From: Taibaiella sp.
GTDB taxonomy: Bacteria > Bacteroidota > Bacteroidia > Chitinophagales > Chitinophagaceae
Assembly: GCA_019638495.1 (NCBI GenBank)
Contig: JAHBTQ010000002.1
Location: forward strand, 930,001-994,000
Reading direction: 5' to 3'
Length of the DNA: 64,000 nt
Within the stretch, counting starts at the first letter, position 1. Each line of letters begins with the position of its first letter. Positions 9,667 to 18,966 of the stretch are shown here, piece by piece. The notes under the pieces are model-generated. The model was not told where the DNA came from. It did no database searches and was given only the letters and a program-made list of their open reading frames with translations. A program made the translations under genes and the position numbers.

Positions 9667-9694
9667 GTTCAAATACCAATTTAGCAACAAAAAA

Positions 9695-9718
9695 GGCCAC
9701 CTTTCGGTGGCTTTTTTA
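9695..9718. terminator. Bidirectional intrinsic terminator behind rpoD
   Basis: Stem GCCACC/GGTGGC with a TTTC loop, A-run before and T-run after. The T-run overlaps the stop codon (9716-9718) of the convergent T9SS gene, so one hairpin can end transcription from both sides. Confidence 0.8.
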
Positions 9719-11278
9719 TTCCTTGATTACCCTTACCGGTCGCTTTCCTTCACAAGTTACAAAATACATACCAGCGGGAAATTCGGCAAGGTCGAAAGTA
9801 TACTCCTTACCGGCAGGGTAAGCTTCCATCAGCCTACGCCCGAGCACGTCGACAATAGACAAATGAGGTAATCTATCTCTTGCCTGCACTGTTAGCCTAT
9901 TAGCAACAGGATTAGGAAAAACATTTACGTCTCTTGTCGCAGCACCAATTTCCTCGGCTACAGACAAATCACACCAAAGCCCATACCTGTATCTAGCTAT
10001 AAACATAGCCGCAGTAGCACCCGTTGACACATAGTAGCCGCCCAGAAACAATTCACGAATGTACTGTCCGGCGATAAAGAAGTGTCCGTTATTGTCAACG
10101 CTGATACCAACAAATCCTTGTGCTGCACCACCGCTGCCTATCAGCGAAGCCATCAGAACATTTCCAATTTCATCAAAGCCCGCAATAAACATGGGGTCAT
10201 TACCTCCGCCGATCGAAGCCGTGCTTGCGTCAATTGTTATACTCGATCCCCATACCGGACCTTGCACCCATACATTATCGCACATGTCTATTACAATGTC
10301 ATCGCCTATCGCTTCAGCAGCATCTATGTTCTTGGCAAAAAGGAAGTTGCCATCATGGTCATACTTGTGAAAAATTGCATTTGGGGCACCACCTGTTAAG
10401 TAGATATTACCCTTAGAGTCCGTGGCCAGCCCTCTTATATCATCGTCAACCCATGGAAGGTCTTTCTGCCACAATTGCCTTCCACTACTATCAGTCTTAA
10501 CCATGTAGTAATTCTCTCCGGTCGGGCTTTGACCGCGCACTACAACGATAAGTTCTCCGTGTGATGTAGAAGTGCAGCTTTGGTACAGACCTCCGCTCTG
10601 CGCGGTATGGTCCGCTTTTTCGCCACCGTACCGCTTCGCCCAAATTAAAACGGAGCCGGGTGAATATTTCATAACAACTATATCCTGCCCACCAAGCACT
10701 GTCAGGGTATCTCTACCAATCACTTCAACACCCGTGAAACTCGATAGGACTCCAGTCACGAATATGTTGTCGAGACTGTCTATTGCGAGCCCCCTCCCTG
10801 TCGCCTGTTTTATCGGCTTCAGCCAGACGATTGTTCCTTCAGAAGATATTTTTAAAAGCAATGTTGCCTGATTACCAGTATTTACCCATTCATTGCCAAT
10901 TTGGCCCTTACCTGTATTAAACAATAGTAGGTATAAATTACCCCGGTTATCTGCTGCCATGCTTATTGGCTCAACCTGCACATCCTTTGAATATAATACC
11001 CACTGCGGTGTGCCATTCTCGTCATACATTGAGACAACCAACTGCTTGATTCGGGTAGGATTCGGAACCACAAATGATCCGAATTTTGCTTCATTTCCGC
11101 TATTTGTAACAGACACAAAGGTTTTCCCAAACTTATTTGTAATAACAGATTTCTGTCCGAATCCCCACACACCCCAACCTTCTGCCGTACTCCCCGACAA
11201 CCAATCCCAACCGATTTGGCAAATTGCAGATTTAGAAAAAAGAAGGCCTGAAAACAGAATTAGGATACGTAAATACAT
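9716..11278 (-). CDS. Secreted beta-propeller protein with T9SS type A sorting domain
   Basis: A 520-residue exported protein. The N-terminus MYLRILILFSGLLFSKSAIC is a signal peptide. The body repeats a motif of the form ADNRGNLYLLLF / DSLDNIFVTGVL / TDSKGNIYLTGG / DNNGHFFIAGQY about every 50-60 residues, the SBBP-like beta-propeller repeat. The last 70 residues begin with VNVFPNPVANRLTVQA and end in PAGMYFVTCEGKRPVRVIKE, the type IX secretion sorting domain that anchors or releases proteins at the outer surface of Bacteroidota. The function is unknown; such proteins are usually surface or extracellular binding proteins. It stands alone, convergent with rpoD. The start ATG 11278 is the only one that gives a proper signal peptide. 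Confidence 0.82.
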   Translation of the reverse strand: MYLRILILFSGLLFSKSAICQIGWDWLSGSTAEGWGVWGFGQKSVITNKFGKTFVSVTNSGNEAKFGSFVVPNPTRIKQLVVSMYDENGTPQWVLYSKDVQVEPISMAADNRGNLYLLLFNTGKGQIGNEWVNTGNQATLLLKISSEGTIVWLKPIKQATGRGLAIDSLDNIFVTGVLSSFTGVEVIGRDTLTVLGGQDIVVMKYSPGSVLIWAKRYGGEKADHTAQSGGLYQSCTSTSHGELIVVVRGQSPTGENYYMVKTDSSGRQLWQKDLPWVDDDIRGLATDSKGNIYLTGGAPNAIFHKYDHDGNFLFAKNIDAAEAIGDDIVIDMCDNVWVQGPVWGSSITIDASTASIGGGNDPMFIAGFDEIGNVLMASLIGSGGAAQGFVGISVDNNGHFFIAGQYIRELFLGGYYVSTGATAAMFIARYRYGLWCDLSVAEEIGAATRDVNVFPNPVANRLTVQARDRLPHLSIVDVLGRRLMEAYPAGKEYTFDLAEFPAGMYFVTCEGKRPVRVIKE

Positions 11279-11660
11279 GTGGTATATTTTCTACTAATGT
11301 ACTGCATTCTCAGCATGCCAACTCCAGTTGCTACTACCTTTCTCCTATTTCGGTTATCCACGAATTGTGGTAAGTAAGGATACAAAAGTGAATTTGGAAA
11401 CTGAGATCAAAAGGTTCCAAACGTTTACAAACTATATTCTACTCAATTAAAATACCCAGGCAGGTAGTAATGCGTAGAGTAAACTCCACACATCCTGGTT
11501 TGGTCATGAATAATTACCCAGTAAATTTTTCAACTTCATTTCCCATGTAATATTTAACAGCCTAATTATTATACTATAAGGCAATCCACAATTGCATCTC
11601 TCAAAAAGCAAGCAAATCTGCACAGTGTTTGCATTGGTATTGTCACAATACTCCATCACC

Positions 11661-11816
11661 ATGACTGACCTGTGCTATATCATTCTGATTTACTGGGACC
11701 TGGTAAAACCCACCTATAGAGCGCTCAAGCGGGTGTTAAGGGAAGACCTCATCTCAAAATACCAGCTTATAGTAGGCAAACAGGATCTCAATTTAGAATA
11801 TGAACCTGTTCAATAG
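11661..11816 (+). CDS. Possible small protein, 51 residues
   Basis: A short open frame, MTDLCYIILIYWDLVKPTYR followed by a basic stretch ALKRVLRED and a polar end. I recognise no family. The hydrophobic start could be a single membrane helix. There is no consensus promoter box and no ribosome-binding site directly before it, so it may be chance. The surrounding 11279-11978 segment is otherwise without a supported gene; it is AT-rich and shows no repeat I can name. Confidence 0.2.
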   Translation: MTDLCYIILIYWDLVKPTYRALKRVLREDLISKYQLIVGKQDLNLEYEPVQ

Positions 11817-11978
11817 AGCGTCCCGCCTCAATATTCCCGGTTAGAATGTAGTATTGTAGCTACTTTCTAAGGCGGCTCTCTCCTCTGCCCCCGGTATTTT
11901 CGGGTTTTGGCAAAGCAGAGGTTGGAGGTACATCTTCCATGCTATAACTTTACCAATCACATACAAAATATATCAACT

Positions 11979-12425
11979 ATGGCATCAGTAAATATCTACT
12001 TAACTTTCAATGGAAACTGCGAAGAAGCATTCAATTTTTACAGATCGGTGTTCGGAGGAGAATTTCCTTATGTTGGTCGCTTTAAGGACATGCCTCCTTC
12101 CGAAGACAGCAGCAAGTCAATGCCCACCGAGCATGGAGATCGCATTATGCACATATCACTGCCAATAGGCAATGGTACGATGATAATGGGCAGCGATACA
12201 GGTGGAGAGTGGGCAGCACACTACCATCCGGGAAATAACTTCTCCATATCGGTGAATGCTGACAGTAAGGTTGAAGCGGACAACCTGTTTAATGGACTTT
12301 CGGCTGGTGGACAGATAACTATGCCAATGGACAAAACTTTCTGGGGCGACTATTTCGGAATGTGTACAGATAAGTTCGGCATCAACTGGATGATGAGTTT
12401 CAACGAAAATCAAATGGCTCAGTAA
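11979..12425 (+). CDS. VOC-family protein (PhnB/glyoxalase-like)
   Basis: A 148-residue protein of the vicinal-oxygen-chelate superfamily, PhnB-like branch. It starts with ASVNIYLTFNGNCEEAFNFY and continues with RSVFGGEF, the two-helix opening of that branch, and ends with FWGDYFGMCTDKFGINWM, the conserved closing strand and helix (DPFGxxW in relatives). Members are small dimeric cytoplasmic proteins; most are uncharacterised, some act on antibiotics or methylglyoxal adducts. ATG 11979 is chosen because the frame upstream of it (to 11907) does not resemble the family. A terminator hairpin follows 26 nt behind the stop, so it is a single-gene unit. Confidence 0.85.
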   Translation: MASVNIYLTFNGNCEEAFNFYRSVFGGEFPYVGRFKDMPPSEDSSKSMPTEHGDRIMHISLPIGNGTMIMGSDTGGEWAAHYHPGNNFSISVNADSKVEADNLFNGLSAGGQITMPMDKTFWGDYFGMCTDKFGINWMMSFNENQMAQ

Positions 12426-12451
12426 CGGGCGAATTGCGATTTCTTTATTGA

Positions 12452-12480
12452 GGGCAGCGTAATGCTGCCCTATTTCATTT
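12452..12480 (+). terminator. Intrinsic terminator after the VOC gene
   Basis: Perfect 7-bp stem GGGCAGC/GCTGCCC with a 5-nt loop (12452-12470), followed by the moderately T-rich TATTTCATTT. Confidence 0.65.
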
Positions 12481-12544
12481 CAGCTAACCAGCAAAAAACG
12501 GTACGAATTGAAATCATCCTCAATTATATGGGCTACTTTCTACT

Positions 12545-12552
12545 TACCTTTG
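12545..12552 (+). promoter_or_regulatory. -7 promoter box for prfC
   Basis: TACCTTTG matches TAnnTTTG. The leader to the prfC ATG would be about 60 nt and contains repeated ACTTTCTACTTA-like words (12535-12611). No TTTG is found at the -33 distance. Confidence 0.45.
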
Positions 12553-12616
12553 CCCGCCTGAAAAGTCTCGGCTGACCAGCTTTAGACTTTCTACTTAATA
12601 CTTTCTACTAGTACAA

Positions 12617-14209
12617 ATGAACGAAAAAGAAATAGCTCAGCGGCGAACCTTTGCCATTATCAGTCACCCGGATGCGGGTAAGACAACGCTTACCGAAAAG
12701 CTGCTGCTTTTTGGTGGCGCCATACAAGTGGCAGGAGCTGTAAAGAGCAACAAAATAAAGAAGCACGCTACCAGCGACTTTATGGAAATAGAGCGGCAGA
12801 GGGGTATCTCCGTGGCCACATCCGTAATGAGCTTTCAGTATAATGACACCCTGATTAACCTACTGGACACTCCGGGTCACAAGGACTTTGCCGAGGACAC
12901 CTACCGCACCCTGACTGCAGTGGATAGCGTGATACTGGTGATAGACAGCGTGAACGGTGTGGAAGACCAGACACGTAAACTGGTGGAAGTGTGCCGCATG
13001 CGCGATACACCGATCATTGTATTCGTAAACAAGATGGACCGGGACGGCAAGTTTCCGTTCGACCTCCTTGATGAAATAGAAAAGGAGCTAAAACTGAGCC
13101 TGCACCCGCTTTCCTGGCCCATCAACATGGGTAAGGAGTTCAAGGGGGTATATAACCTGCACGACCATAGTCTGAACCTGTTTACACCCAACCAAAAGTC
13201 AACAGAGGAAAATACGCTGCCCATAGAAGACATAAACGATAGTGTGCTTGATGCCAAAGTGGGCGAACGTGACGCTAATCAGCTTCGCGAAGATGTAGAA
13301 CTGCTAAGTGGCGTGTATGGCGACCTGGATGTAAAAGCATACCTGGACGGCAAAGTGTCGCCTGTATTCTTTGGCAGTGCGGTGAATAACTTTGGTGTAA
13401 AGGAATTGCTGGATACCTTTATTAAGGTTGCCCCCACTCCACAGGGCCGCGACACAGACAAGCGCCACGTGAATCCGACGGAGAATAAATTCACGGGTTT
13501 CATCTTTAAAATACATGCCAACCTGGATCCACGCCACCGCGACCGTATCGCGTTTCTGCGCGTGTGTAGCGGCCGGTTTGCCAGGAATACCTATTATAAG
13601 CATACTCGCATGGGTAAGGACGTTCGCTTCAGCAACCCATACTCCTTTATGGCGCGCGAAAAGGACGTTATTGAAGAGGCATACCCGGGCGATGTAGTGG
13701 GCTTGTTTGATACAGGCAACTTTAAGATAGGTGATACACTTACTGAGGGAGAAATGATGCAGTTTACCGGCATCCCCACCTTTAGCCCCGAGATATTTAA
13801 GGAGTTGGTGAATAAGGACCCAATGAAGACCAAACAGCTGGAAAAAGGTGTGCAGCAGCTTACTGATGAGGGCGTGGCGCAGCTATTTACGCAGCATGGT
13901 GGCAACCGTAAGATCATCGGTTGTGTGGGAGAACTACAGTTTGAGGTGATCCAATATCGCCTGCTTCAGGAATATGGTGCATCATGCGCTTTCCAGCCGC
14001 TAAACTTTTACAAAGCGTGCTGGATAACCGGAGACAAGAAAGCCATTGAAGACTTTGCACGCTTTAAGCAGGCGAACATAATGGAAGATAAGGACGGCAA
14101 TCTGGTATACCTGGCACAGAGTGAGTGGTTCCTGAACACTGAACGGCAGAACAACCAGAAGATAGAGTTCCACTTTACGAGCGAGTTTAAGACGGCATTG
14201 AAAAACTAG
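12617..14209 (+). CDS. prfC: Peptide chain release factor 3
   Basis: RF3 is a translational GTPase that removes RF1 and RF2 from the ribosome after peptide release. The GTPase motifs are complete: G1 SHPDAGKTT (residues 16-24), G2 region around [13 protein letters not shown]3 DTPGHKDF, G4 NKMD and G5 GSAV. Domains II and III follow with the RF3-specific segments [16 protein letters not shown] (here [12 protein letters not shown]), IPTFSPEIF and [13 protein letters not shown]. The length, 530 residues, is normal. The start [17 protein letters not shown] fits the family. It is an isolated gene between a VOC protein and a DUF4476 protein. Confidence 0.96.
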   Translation: MNEKEIAQRRTFAIISHPDAGKTTLTEKLLLFGGAIQVAGAVKSNKIKKHATSDFMEIERQRGISVATSVMSFQYNDTLINLLDTPGHKDFAEDTYRTLTAVDSVILVIDSVNGVEDQTRKLVEVCRMRDTPIIVFVNKMDRDGKFPFDLLDEIEKELKLSLHPLSWPINMGKEFKGVYNLHDHSLNLFTPNQKSTEENTLPIEDINDSVLDAKVGERDANQLREDVELLSGVYGDLDVKAYLDGKVSPVFFGSAVNNFGVKELLDTFIKVAPTPQGRDTDKRHVNPTENKFTGFIFKIHANLDPRHRDRIAFLRVCSGRFARNTYYKHTRMGKDVRFSNPYSFMAREKDVIEEAYPGDVVGLFDTGNFKIGDTLTEGEMMQFTGIPTFSPEIFKELVNKDPMKTKQLEKGVQQLTDEGVAQLFTQHGGNRKIIGCVGELQFEVIQYRLLQEYGASCAFQPLNFYKACWITGDKKAIEDFARFKQANIMEDKDGNLVYLAQSEWFLNTERQNNQKIEFHFTSEFKTALKN

Positions 14210-14362
14210 AAGCAGTTAGCAGGGGCAGAAAGCAGAACATGGGCTGTGCTTTGTTTTAACTTTTTACTTTTCTGTTTTAAGTTGACCTGGCGCAAGGTTT
14301 GATTTAATGCTGTTTAGACATTCAATCTTTATTCATTTACTTTACATCTCAACCACAAAAAA

Positions 14363-15289
14363 ATGAATCGCGTTTACTCCCTGCTCCTTGCAGCGGCATT
14401 GATACCAACAGTTTCCGTTGCACAACGAGGCGGCTATGGCCAGCACCAGTATCGTTATGAGAATATGCAGTATGACAACAGCGTTCTCTCCATATTCTCA
14501 GAAAACGGCGAGCCATTTTTGCTTGTGCTGAACGGCATAAAGCAAAACCTCGTACCACAAACCAAGATCCGTGTAGAGTCGTTGCCAAAGTATCAGAACG
14601 ATGTGCAGATTTTCTTCACCGACGGCACCCCGCCAATACGCAAAATGGTGAATATTGCTGACCCTATAGACGGACGAGCAGTAAACCTCACGCTGAGAAT
14701 CTCACGCGGCAGGGGCGGCACCAGGCTTAAATTTCACCGCATGACAGAATGTGACCGCAATTATCACGGCCCACGCGACGAATATGTAATGTACTATGGT
14801 AAGCCGCAACAGGTGAACACTGTTACTGAAACAACTTACATGGACCCTATAACCGGCCAGTGGGTAACGGAAACCACAACGACAACCACTGACAATTATT
14901 CTTACAACAACCAGTATAATACACCTGATCGTGACTATCGCGATAGGGATAGGGACCGTGATCGTGACCGTTATACGCCACAGCCGCCCGCCGGCCCGGC
15001 GCCAATGGATGCCCGTACATTCTCTGATGCAAAGCAAAGTATCAACGGCTCCTCATTCGACGATACTAAGTTATCAACTGCGAAAACCATACTCTCATCA
15101 AACTTCGTAACTACTGACCAGGTAATAGAGATATGCAATCTCTTCTCGTTTGAAAGTAACAAGATGACCTTTGCAAAATTTGCATATGGTCGCGTTGTGG
15201 ACCCACAAAACTATTACCGAGTTGGCCAGGTCTTCAGCTTTGACAGCAATAAGAAGGCGCTCAACGACTTTATCAGTCGCGGTAGGTAG
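14363..15289 (+). CDS. Exported DUF4476 protein
   Basis: A 308-residue exported protein, found mainly in Bacteroidota and without known function. The signal peptide is MNRVYSLLLAAALIPTVSVA. A middle part of beta type (residues 30-150) is followed by a linker rich in Thr (TETTTTTTDN) and a charged repeat of Asp-Arg pairs (about residues 190-203), then Pro-rich. The C-terminal domain (about residues 215-305) has two copies of the pattern SFDDTKLSTAKTILSSN / SFESNKMTFAKFAYGRV and ends with VGQVFSFDSNKKALNDF, the hallmark of DUF4476. The alternating Asp-Arg linker could form a charged helix or a flexible spacer. It is a single gene with a good terminator behind it. Confidence 0.8.
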   Translation: MNRVYSLLLAAALIPTVSVAQRGGYGQHQYRYENMQYDNSVLSIFSENGEPFLLVLNGIKQNLVPQTKIRVESLPKYQNDVQIFFTDGTPPIRKMVNIADPIDGRAVNLTLRISRGRGGTRLKFHRMTECDRNYHGPRDEYVMYYGKPQQVNTVTETTYMDPITGQWVTETTTTTTDNYSYNNQYNTPDRDYRDRDRDRDRDRYTPQPPAGPAPMDARTFSDAKQSINGSSFDDTKLSTAKTILSSNFVTTDQVIEICNLFSFESNKMTFAKFAYGRVVDPQNYYRVGQVFSFDSNKKALNDFISRGR

Positions 15290-15308
15290 GCTTTAATAAA
15301 TTCTAGAC

Positions 15309-15348
15309 AATCGCGGTTGTAAGAAGACACTTACGCCGCGATTTTTTC
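15309..15348 (+). terminator. Intrinsic terminator after the DUF4476 gene
   Basis: Outer stem AATCGCGG/CCGCGATT and inner stem GTAAG/CTTAC, followed by a T-run. It closes the DUF4476 transcript. Confidence 0.75.
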
Positions 15349-15452
15349 ATTTTGGTCAATCAACATGTGCAAACCTAAACCGTCCAATGAACTAAGAAAA
15401 CCAGATTTTGGGGTCTGCCGTCTGCATACTGCCCCTGCAGACTGCTCCTAAT

Positions 15453-16193
15453 CTACCATCCCAGCAGTGTCTTCAGCTTTGCCATACCGGTTTTGCTTAC
15501 CGCCACTTTAGCACCACAATGCAGTAGCGCAAGGTGACTCTCCTTCTCATAAGGCTCTATGCGCATGAGCTGGGTTACTGGCACCAGGAACGACCGGTGA
15601 ACACGTACAAACTGCTGCGGGTCCAGTGTTTGCTCGATATGCGAAAGTGTGCTCTTTTTAAGATAAGTACCGGCCTTCGTAACAATCCGGATGTAGTCGT
15701 CGTCGGCCTCTATATAGTGTATTTCCTGCGCGGGGATGATGCGGATGAGGCCATTATCTTTCACCACCACCCTATGTTGGTAACCTTCGTAAATATTGTT
15801 CTCCAGCAGTGGTGCCAGGCCGGGCTGCACTTCTCTTGCCGGCGCAGTGGCAAGCCACTTCTCCACAGCTTTGTCAAAACGGTCCTTTACCACGGGCTTT
15901 AAGAGATAGTCTATTGCATGTGCTTCAAATGCTTTGAGCGCATACTCATCAAAAGCAGTTGTAAATACCACCGATGGCTTTCTATCAAGTAGCTCCAGCA
16001 TTTCAAAGCCATTAAGGCGCGGCATCTGAATGTCAAGGAAAATAAGATCTGGTTGGTGCTCCTGAATAGCCTTAAATCCTTCAAAGCCATCGGCGCACTC
16101 CGCCACCACTTCAAAACCGGGATGGCGATGAAGGTATGAGCCGATAAGTTGGCGGGCCAGGTGTTCATCATCAATCAATATTACCTTGTACAT
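15453..16193 (-). CDS. LytTR-family response regulator
   Basis: A 246-residue regulator made of an N-terminal receiver domain (acidic pair D8-D9, phosphoryl-accepting D54 in LIFLDIQMPRLNG, switch T in VVFTTAFDEYA, K in YLLKPV) and a C-terminal LytTR DNA-binding domain (about residues 145-243, with IIPAQEIHYIEADDDYIRI and FVRVHRSFLVPVTQL). It is the output partner of the LytS-type kinase just upstream; the genes overlap by 23 nt (16171-16193), which indicates coupled translation. ATG 16193 is chosen because MYKVILIDDE is the standard receiver start; the frame extends upstream but that part is kinase-gene shadow. Targets are unknown; in Bacteroidota such pairs often control transport or envelope functions. 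Confidence 0.92.
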   Translation of the reverse strand: MYKVILIDDEHLARQLIGSYLHRHPGFEVVAECADGFEGFKAIQEHQPDLIFLDIQMPRLNGFEMLELLDRKPSVVFTTAFDEYALKAFEAHAIDYLLKPVVKDRFDKAVEKWLATAPAREVQPGLAPLLENNIYEGYQHRVVVKDNGLIRIIPAQEIHYIEADDDYIRIVTKAGTYLKKSTLSHIEQTLDPQQFVRVHRSFLVPVTQLMRIEPYEKESHLALLHCGAKVAVSKTGMAKLKTLLGW

Positions 16194-17223
16194 GTGGCTG
16201 TGGTATTTTAAGAATGGTAGTAAAGCGCTTTTCCTCGGCCTTTGCTTCCAGCAGGTCGTTACGTGCATAAAGCAGGTATAGCCTGCGCCTGATGCCGGTA
16301 AGCCCGAAACCGGTGCCGCGAGGCGGCTGCATATCTGGGTCAAACGGATTGCTGACAGCGATAGTAAGCATAGCACCTACAACTCCGATATGAATCGAAA
16401 TAGTGACCTTTCCTGTGTTTCCATACACGCCAAACTTGATGGCATTCTCTAGAATCGGCTGAAGCAGGAATGGCGGAATCACCGCGTATTCCGCATGTTC
16501 CTTTTCTATCTCCACACACAACCTGTCGCCAAACCGAACGGATTCTATAGCAAGGTAAGACTCTATATAGCGCAGTTCTTCGGCGATAGGTAATGATTCA
16601 TCACTCTCACGGCGCACAGAACTACGCAGGAAGTCGGATAGCTTGCCCACCATGTCCTGCGCCCTTTCAGGCGCCATCATGATGAGCGCATTGATAGAGT
16701 TGAGACTGTTATAGAGAAAGTGAGGCTGCAACTGCTGACGCAATTTAAATAGTTCCGCATCGCGTAGCAAAGCAGATGCATCTGCATGCTGCTGGAAACG
16801 GGCGTCTAACGCCACCATGTTCTTACGAAACGCCGTGATGGTTGCCACCCATGTACAGAATATCCAGATAACAAGAAAACGTACCGGCAGGGTTTGAGAA
16901 AGCCACGCTACATAGGGCGCTTCTGCAATGCTATTCATCCACCATTTTATCGCTTCATATTCCGCAAGTGCAGTGAGCGCACTTACAAAAAGGGCCACAA
17001 ACAATGCATAGAGCGTAACGGCAGCGGTAATAGGATAAATGCGCACCAGCAAAATGATGCCCCATAGCGATAGCGCAAGGATCGCTGTACTGATAGCACC
17101 ATCAGTAAGTGAGATCTCCAGGCTGTAGTCCCATACTTTGTAAAGTATAAAGGTATGCTGCGTGAGTACCAGCAGCAGCAGGCCCACAACAACCCAGTGA
17201 ATATTCTTCCGTAATGTGCGCAC
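16171..17223 (-). CDS. LytS/YehU-type sensor histidine kinase
   Basis: An inner-membrane kinase of 350 residues. Four hydrophobic helices occupy about residues 10-130 and would form a membrane sensor without a large periplasmic domain. The His_kinase domain follows with phosphorylation site H168 in LRQQLQPHFLYNSLNSINAL, and the ATPase part has the N-box FLLQPILENAIKFGV and the G-box GTGFGLTGIRRRL. It is the partner of the LytTR regulator whose gene overlaps its 3' end. The start is GTG at 17223 (VRTLRKNIHW); there is no ATG nearby that would keep the first helix intact. The signal sensed is unknown. Confidence 0.9.
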   Translation of the reverse strand: MRTLRKNIHWVVVGLLLLVLTQHTFILYKVWDYSLEISLTDGAISTAILALSLWGIILLVRIYPITAAVTLYALFVALFVSALTALAEYEAIKWWMNSIAEAPYVAWLSQTLPVRFLVIWIFCTWVATITAFRKNMVALDARFQQHADASALLRDAELFKLRQQLQPHFLYNSLNSINALIMMAPERAQDMVGKLSDFLRSSVRRESDESLPIAEELRYIESYLAIESVRFGDRLCVEIEKEHAEYAVIPPFLLQPILENAIKFGVYGNTGKVTISIHIGVVGAMLTIAVSNPFDPDMQPPRGTGFGLTGIRRRLYLLYARNDLLEAKAEEKRFTTILKIPQPHVQGNID

Positions 17224-17476
17224 GAGGCGTCAAAATTACTGGAATACATGTGGTATTTAACCGGTAAGACGCGTGTTTTTAGGTGCAATAACTGAAAATC
17301 TTTCTCCTACGCTTTAAACATATAATCACTCCAACACATTACAAATGTGGCAATATTGAAACGCGTAAATGAATCTGCATAACAGTCAGCAACGGGCTTG
17401 TTTCTAATTTTACACCTGTCAGAGCAATAGCAATGACGGCACATTTGGATCCAAATACTTTAAAAACTCCAATGCC

Positions 17477-17593
17477 ATGAAACAGGGAAAGAAAAGGGGA
17501 AGCAAGCACCAGGACAACGCACAAAGACGAAGGCAAGTACCAGTAGTAGAACAGGGATTGGCACAAACAAAGGCAACGGAACAACCAACTTAG
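17477..17593 (+). CDS. Possible 38-residue Lys/Gln-rich peptide
   Basis: The frame starts MKQGKKRGSKHQDNAQRRRQ and continues with a Gln/Thr-rich end. Its composition resembles the 80-residue hydrophilic protein at 18652, so it may be a small member of the same stress cluster or a remnant. No promoter box or ribosome-binding site supports it. Confidence 0.2.
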   Translation: MKQGKKRGSKHQDNAQRRRQVPVVEQGLAQTKATEQPT

Positions 17594-17810
17594 GCTAACC
17601 AACGGGGAAACCGAGTTCACGTCATTCGGGCACATGGGTACTTCTCTACAAAGACTACAAGAAAAGTAACCGGAGAAAGGCCGCCACATGCAGGAAAACA
17701 GCAACAGCCAGAACTGGGAGCAACAACGCGAAAAGAGCCGGTGAATGCCGGACAAATAAGTACCCCTCAGAGTCCTCAATGCTTCGATACCGGAGTAAGC
17801 ACATTATGTA

Positions 17811-17824
17811 TCGCGTCGACGCGA
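17811..17824. promoter_or_regulatory. 14-nt perfect palindrome upstream of the DUF892 cluster
   Basis: TCGCGTCGACGCGA is its own reverse complement and lies 111 nt before the DUF892 start, in otherwise AT-rich DNA. It could be a regulator-binding site for the cluster; no regulator is known. Confidence 0.3.
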
Positions 17825-17935
17825 CAAACTACACTATTGTACCAATAATGCAGCAGCAATTCCGGTGTATAGATTGATGACCAAACACCGCTTAGCAGAA
17901 TCTATGTTCACATCATAAAACACCAAAAGACAAAC

Positions 17936-18613
17936 ATGAAAAACGGAATCGCAAACAGGGAAGTAAAAAAAGCAGTTCAAACAAAAGGAGCTTCGGGACG
18001 GGCCAGGCCGATAGCACCTCGATCATCTACCAAGGTTTCGGAAGACGGGAAACTGCAGCGTTCTGAGCAACCGACGCCATTTGAAAAGATGTTTGAAGAC
18101 ATGCTGAAAGACATCTACTGGGCAGAGCAGCACATGGTAGAAGCGCTACACACAATGACCGAAGCCGCAACCACCAACGAACTTAAAGAGGCATTTGAAG
18201 ACCATCGCTTCGTAACGCAAAAACACGTAAGCAGGCTGGATAAAGTATTCAGTATGCTGGGTAAGAAGTCAGAGACAAAGAAATGCGATGCCATGGATGG
18301 GATCATAAGGGAAACCGAGCGCATCATAAAGGAAACGCCAGAGGGAAGCATGACGCGAGATGCAGGGCTGATAATATGTGCACAAAAAGCAGAGCACTAT
18401 GAGATTGCATCGTACGGCAGCCTGGTGCAGGTAGCCTATACGCTGGGGCATGATGATGTCGCATACATCTTAGAAAAGACACTTCGCGACGAGTTGAACG
18501 CTGACTACCAACTTACTGACATCGCGGAGGGCTATATAAATCCCATGGCAGACAACGAAACAGGCGAAGACACTAAAGAAGAAAGCGGCGAAGAGCCGAA
18601 AGAAGCAGAATAA
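17936..18613 (+). CDS. DUF892 / YciE-YciF ferritin-like protein
   Basis: A 225-residue protein of the DUF892 family, a ferritin-like four-helix bundle linked to stress responses (YciE/YciF in enterics). The core (about residues 46-205) carries carboxylate and histidine positions expected for a di-metal site: FEDMLKDIYWAEQHMVEAL, FEDHRFVTQKHVSRLDKVF, CAQKAEHYEIASYGSL and LRDELNADYQLTDIAE. N- and C-terminal tails are hydrophilic, the C-tail Glu-rich (GEDTKEESGEEPKEAE). It is the first gene of a cluster with two strongly hydrophilic proteins (18652 and 18967), which points to a general stress or desiccation role. The start MKNGIANREVKKAV is the only suitable one. Confidence 0.85.
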   Translation: MKNGIANREVKKAVQTKGASGRARPIAPRSSTKVSEDGKLQRSEQPTPFEKMFEDMLKDIYWAEQHMVEALHTMTEAATTNELKEAFEDHRFVTQKHVSRLDKVFSMLGKKSETKKCDAMDGIIRETERIIKETPEGSMTRDAGLIICAQKAEHYEIASYGSLVQVAYTLGHDDVAYILEKTLRDELNADYQLTDIAEGYINPMADNETGEDTKEESGEEPKEAE

Positions 18614-18651
18614 CCAATACAAATACAAACCAAAAAGTAAAATCAACAACC

Positions 18652-18894
18652 ATGGAAAACACTAAGAATCAACAGACACAGCCGCAAACGCAGGCAACAC
18701 AATCTGAAACAACAAAGCAAACGCAGCCAACATCTGCCTACCAAAACAAAACAGGTAAACAACAGCAACCTGCAGAATGGGAAGAAGATAGCCAGTCCTC
18801 ACAAACAGCCCGTGCACCACAAACACAAACCGGCTCGCAAACCCACCAATCGGAAGACCTCCGTGAACGCGGCGAAAAGGATTCGAGGAAGTAG
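18652..18894 (+). CDS. Small Gln/Thr-rich disordered protein
   Basis: An 80-residue protein made almost entirely of Gln, Thr, Ser, Lys and Glu (MENTKNQQTQPQTQATQSET at the start, LRERGEKDSRK at the end). It has no hydrophobic core and no signal peptide, so it should be intrinsically disordered and cytoplasmic. I recognise no family. It sits 38 nt behind the DUF892 gene and 72 nt before the next disordered protein, so the three are probably one transcript. Its role may be that of a protective hydrophilin, which is inference from composition. Confidence 0.65.
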   Translation: MENTKNQQTQPQTQATQSETTKQTQPTSAYQNKTGKQQQPAEWEEDSQSSQTARAPQTQTGSQTHQSEDLRERGEKDSRK

Positions 18895-18966
18895 CTCCCG
18901 CGCAACGACTATTAGAGCTACACAAAACCTGACACTCAATTATTCACCTAAACAAAAACTAAATCA

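Larger units (their letters stand above)
17224..17935. other. Intergenic region with no firm gene, possibly decayed coding DNA
   Basis: About 700 nt between the LytS kinase and the DUF892 gene. The segment 17450-17760 has the Lys/Gln/Arg-rich composition of plus-strand coding sequence like the small hydrophilic genes downstream, but is broken by stops into short frames (starts at 17477, 17639 and 17686). A 14-nt perfect palindrome lies at 17811-17824. Confidence 0.5.

Noticed and set aside
17339..17779. 146-codon minus-strand frame rich in Cys, Leu and Phe
   Set aside because: Mirror of Lys/Gln-rich plus-strand sequence; no family, no promoter, no proper start.
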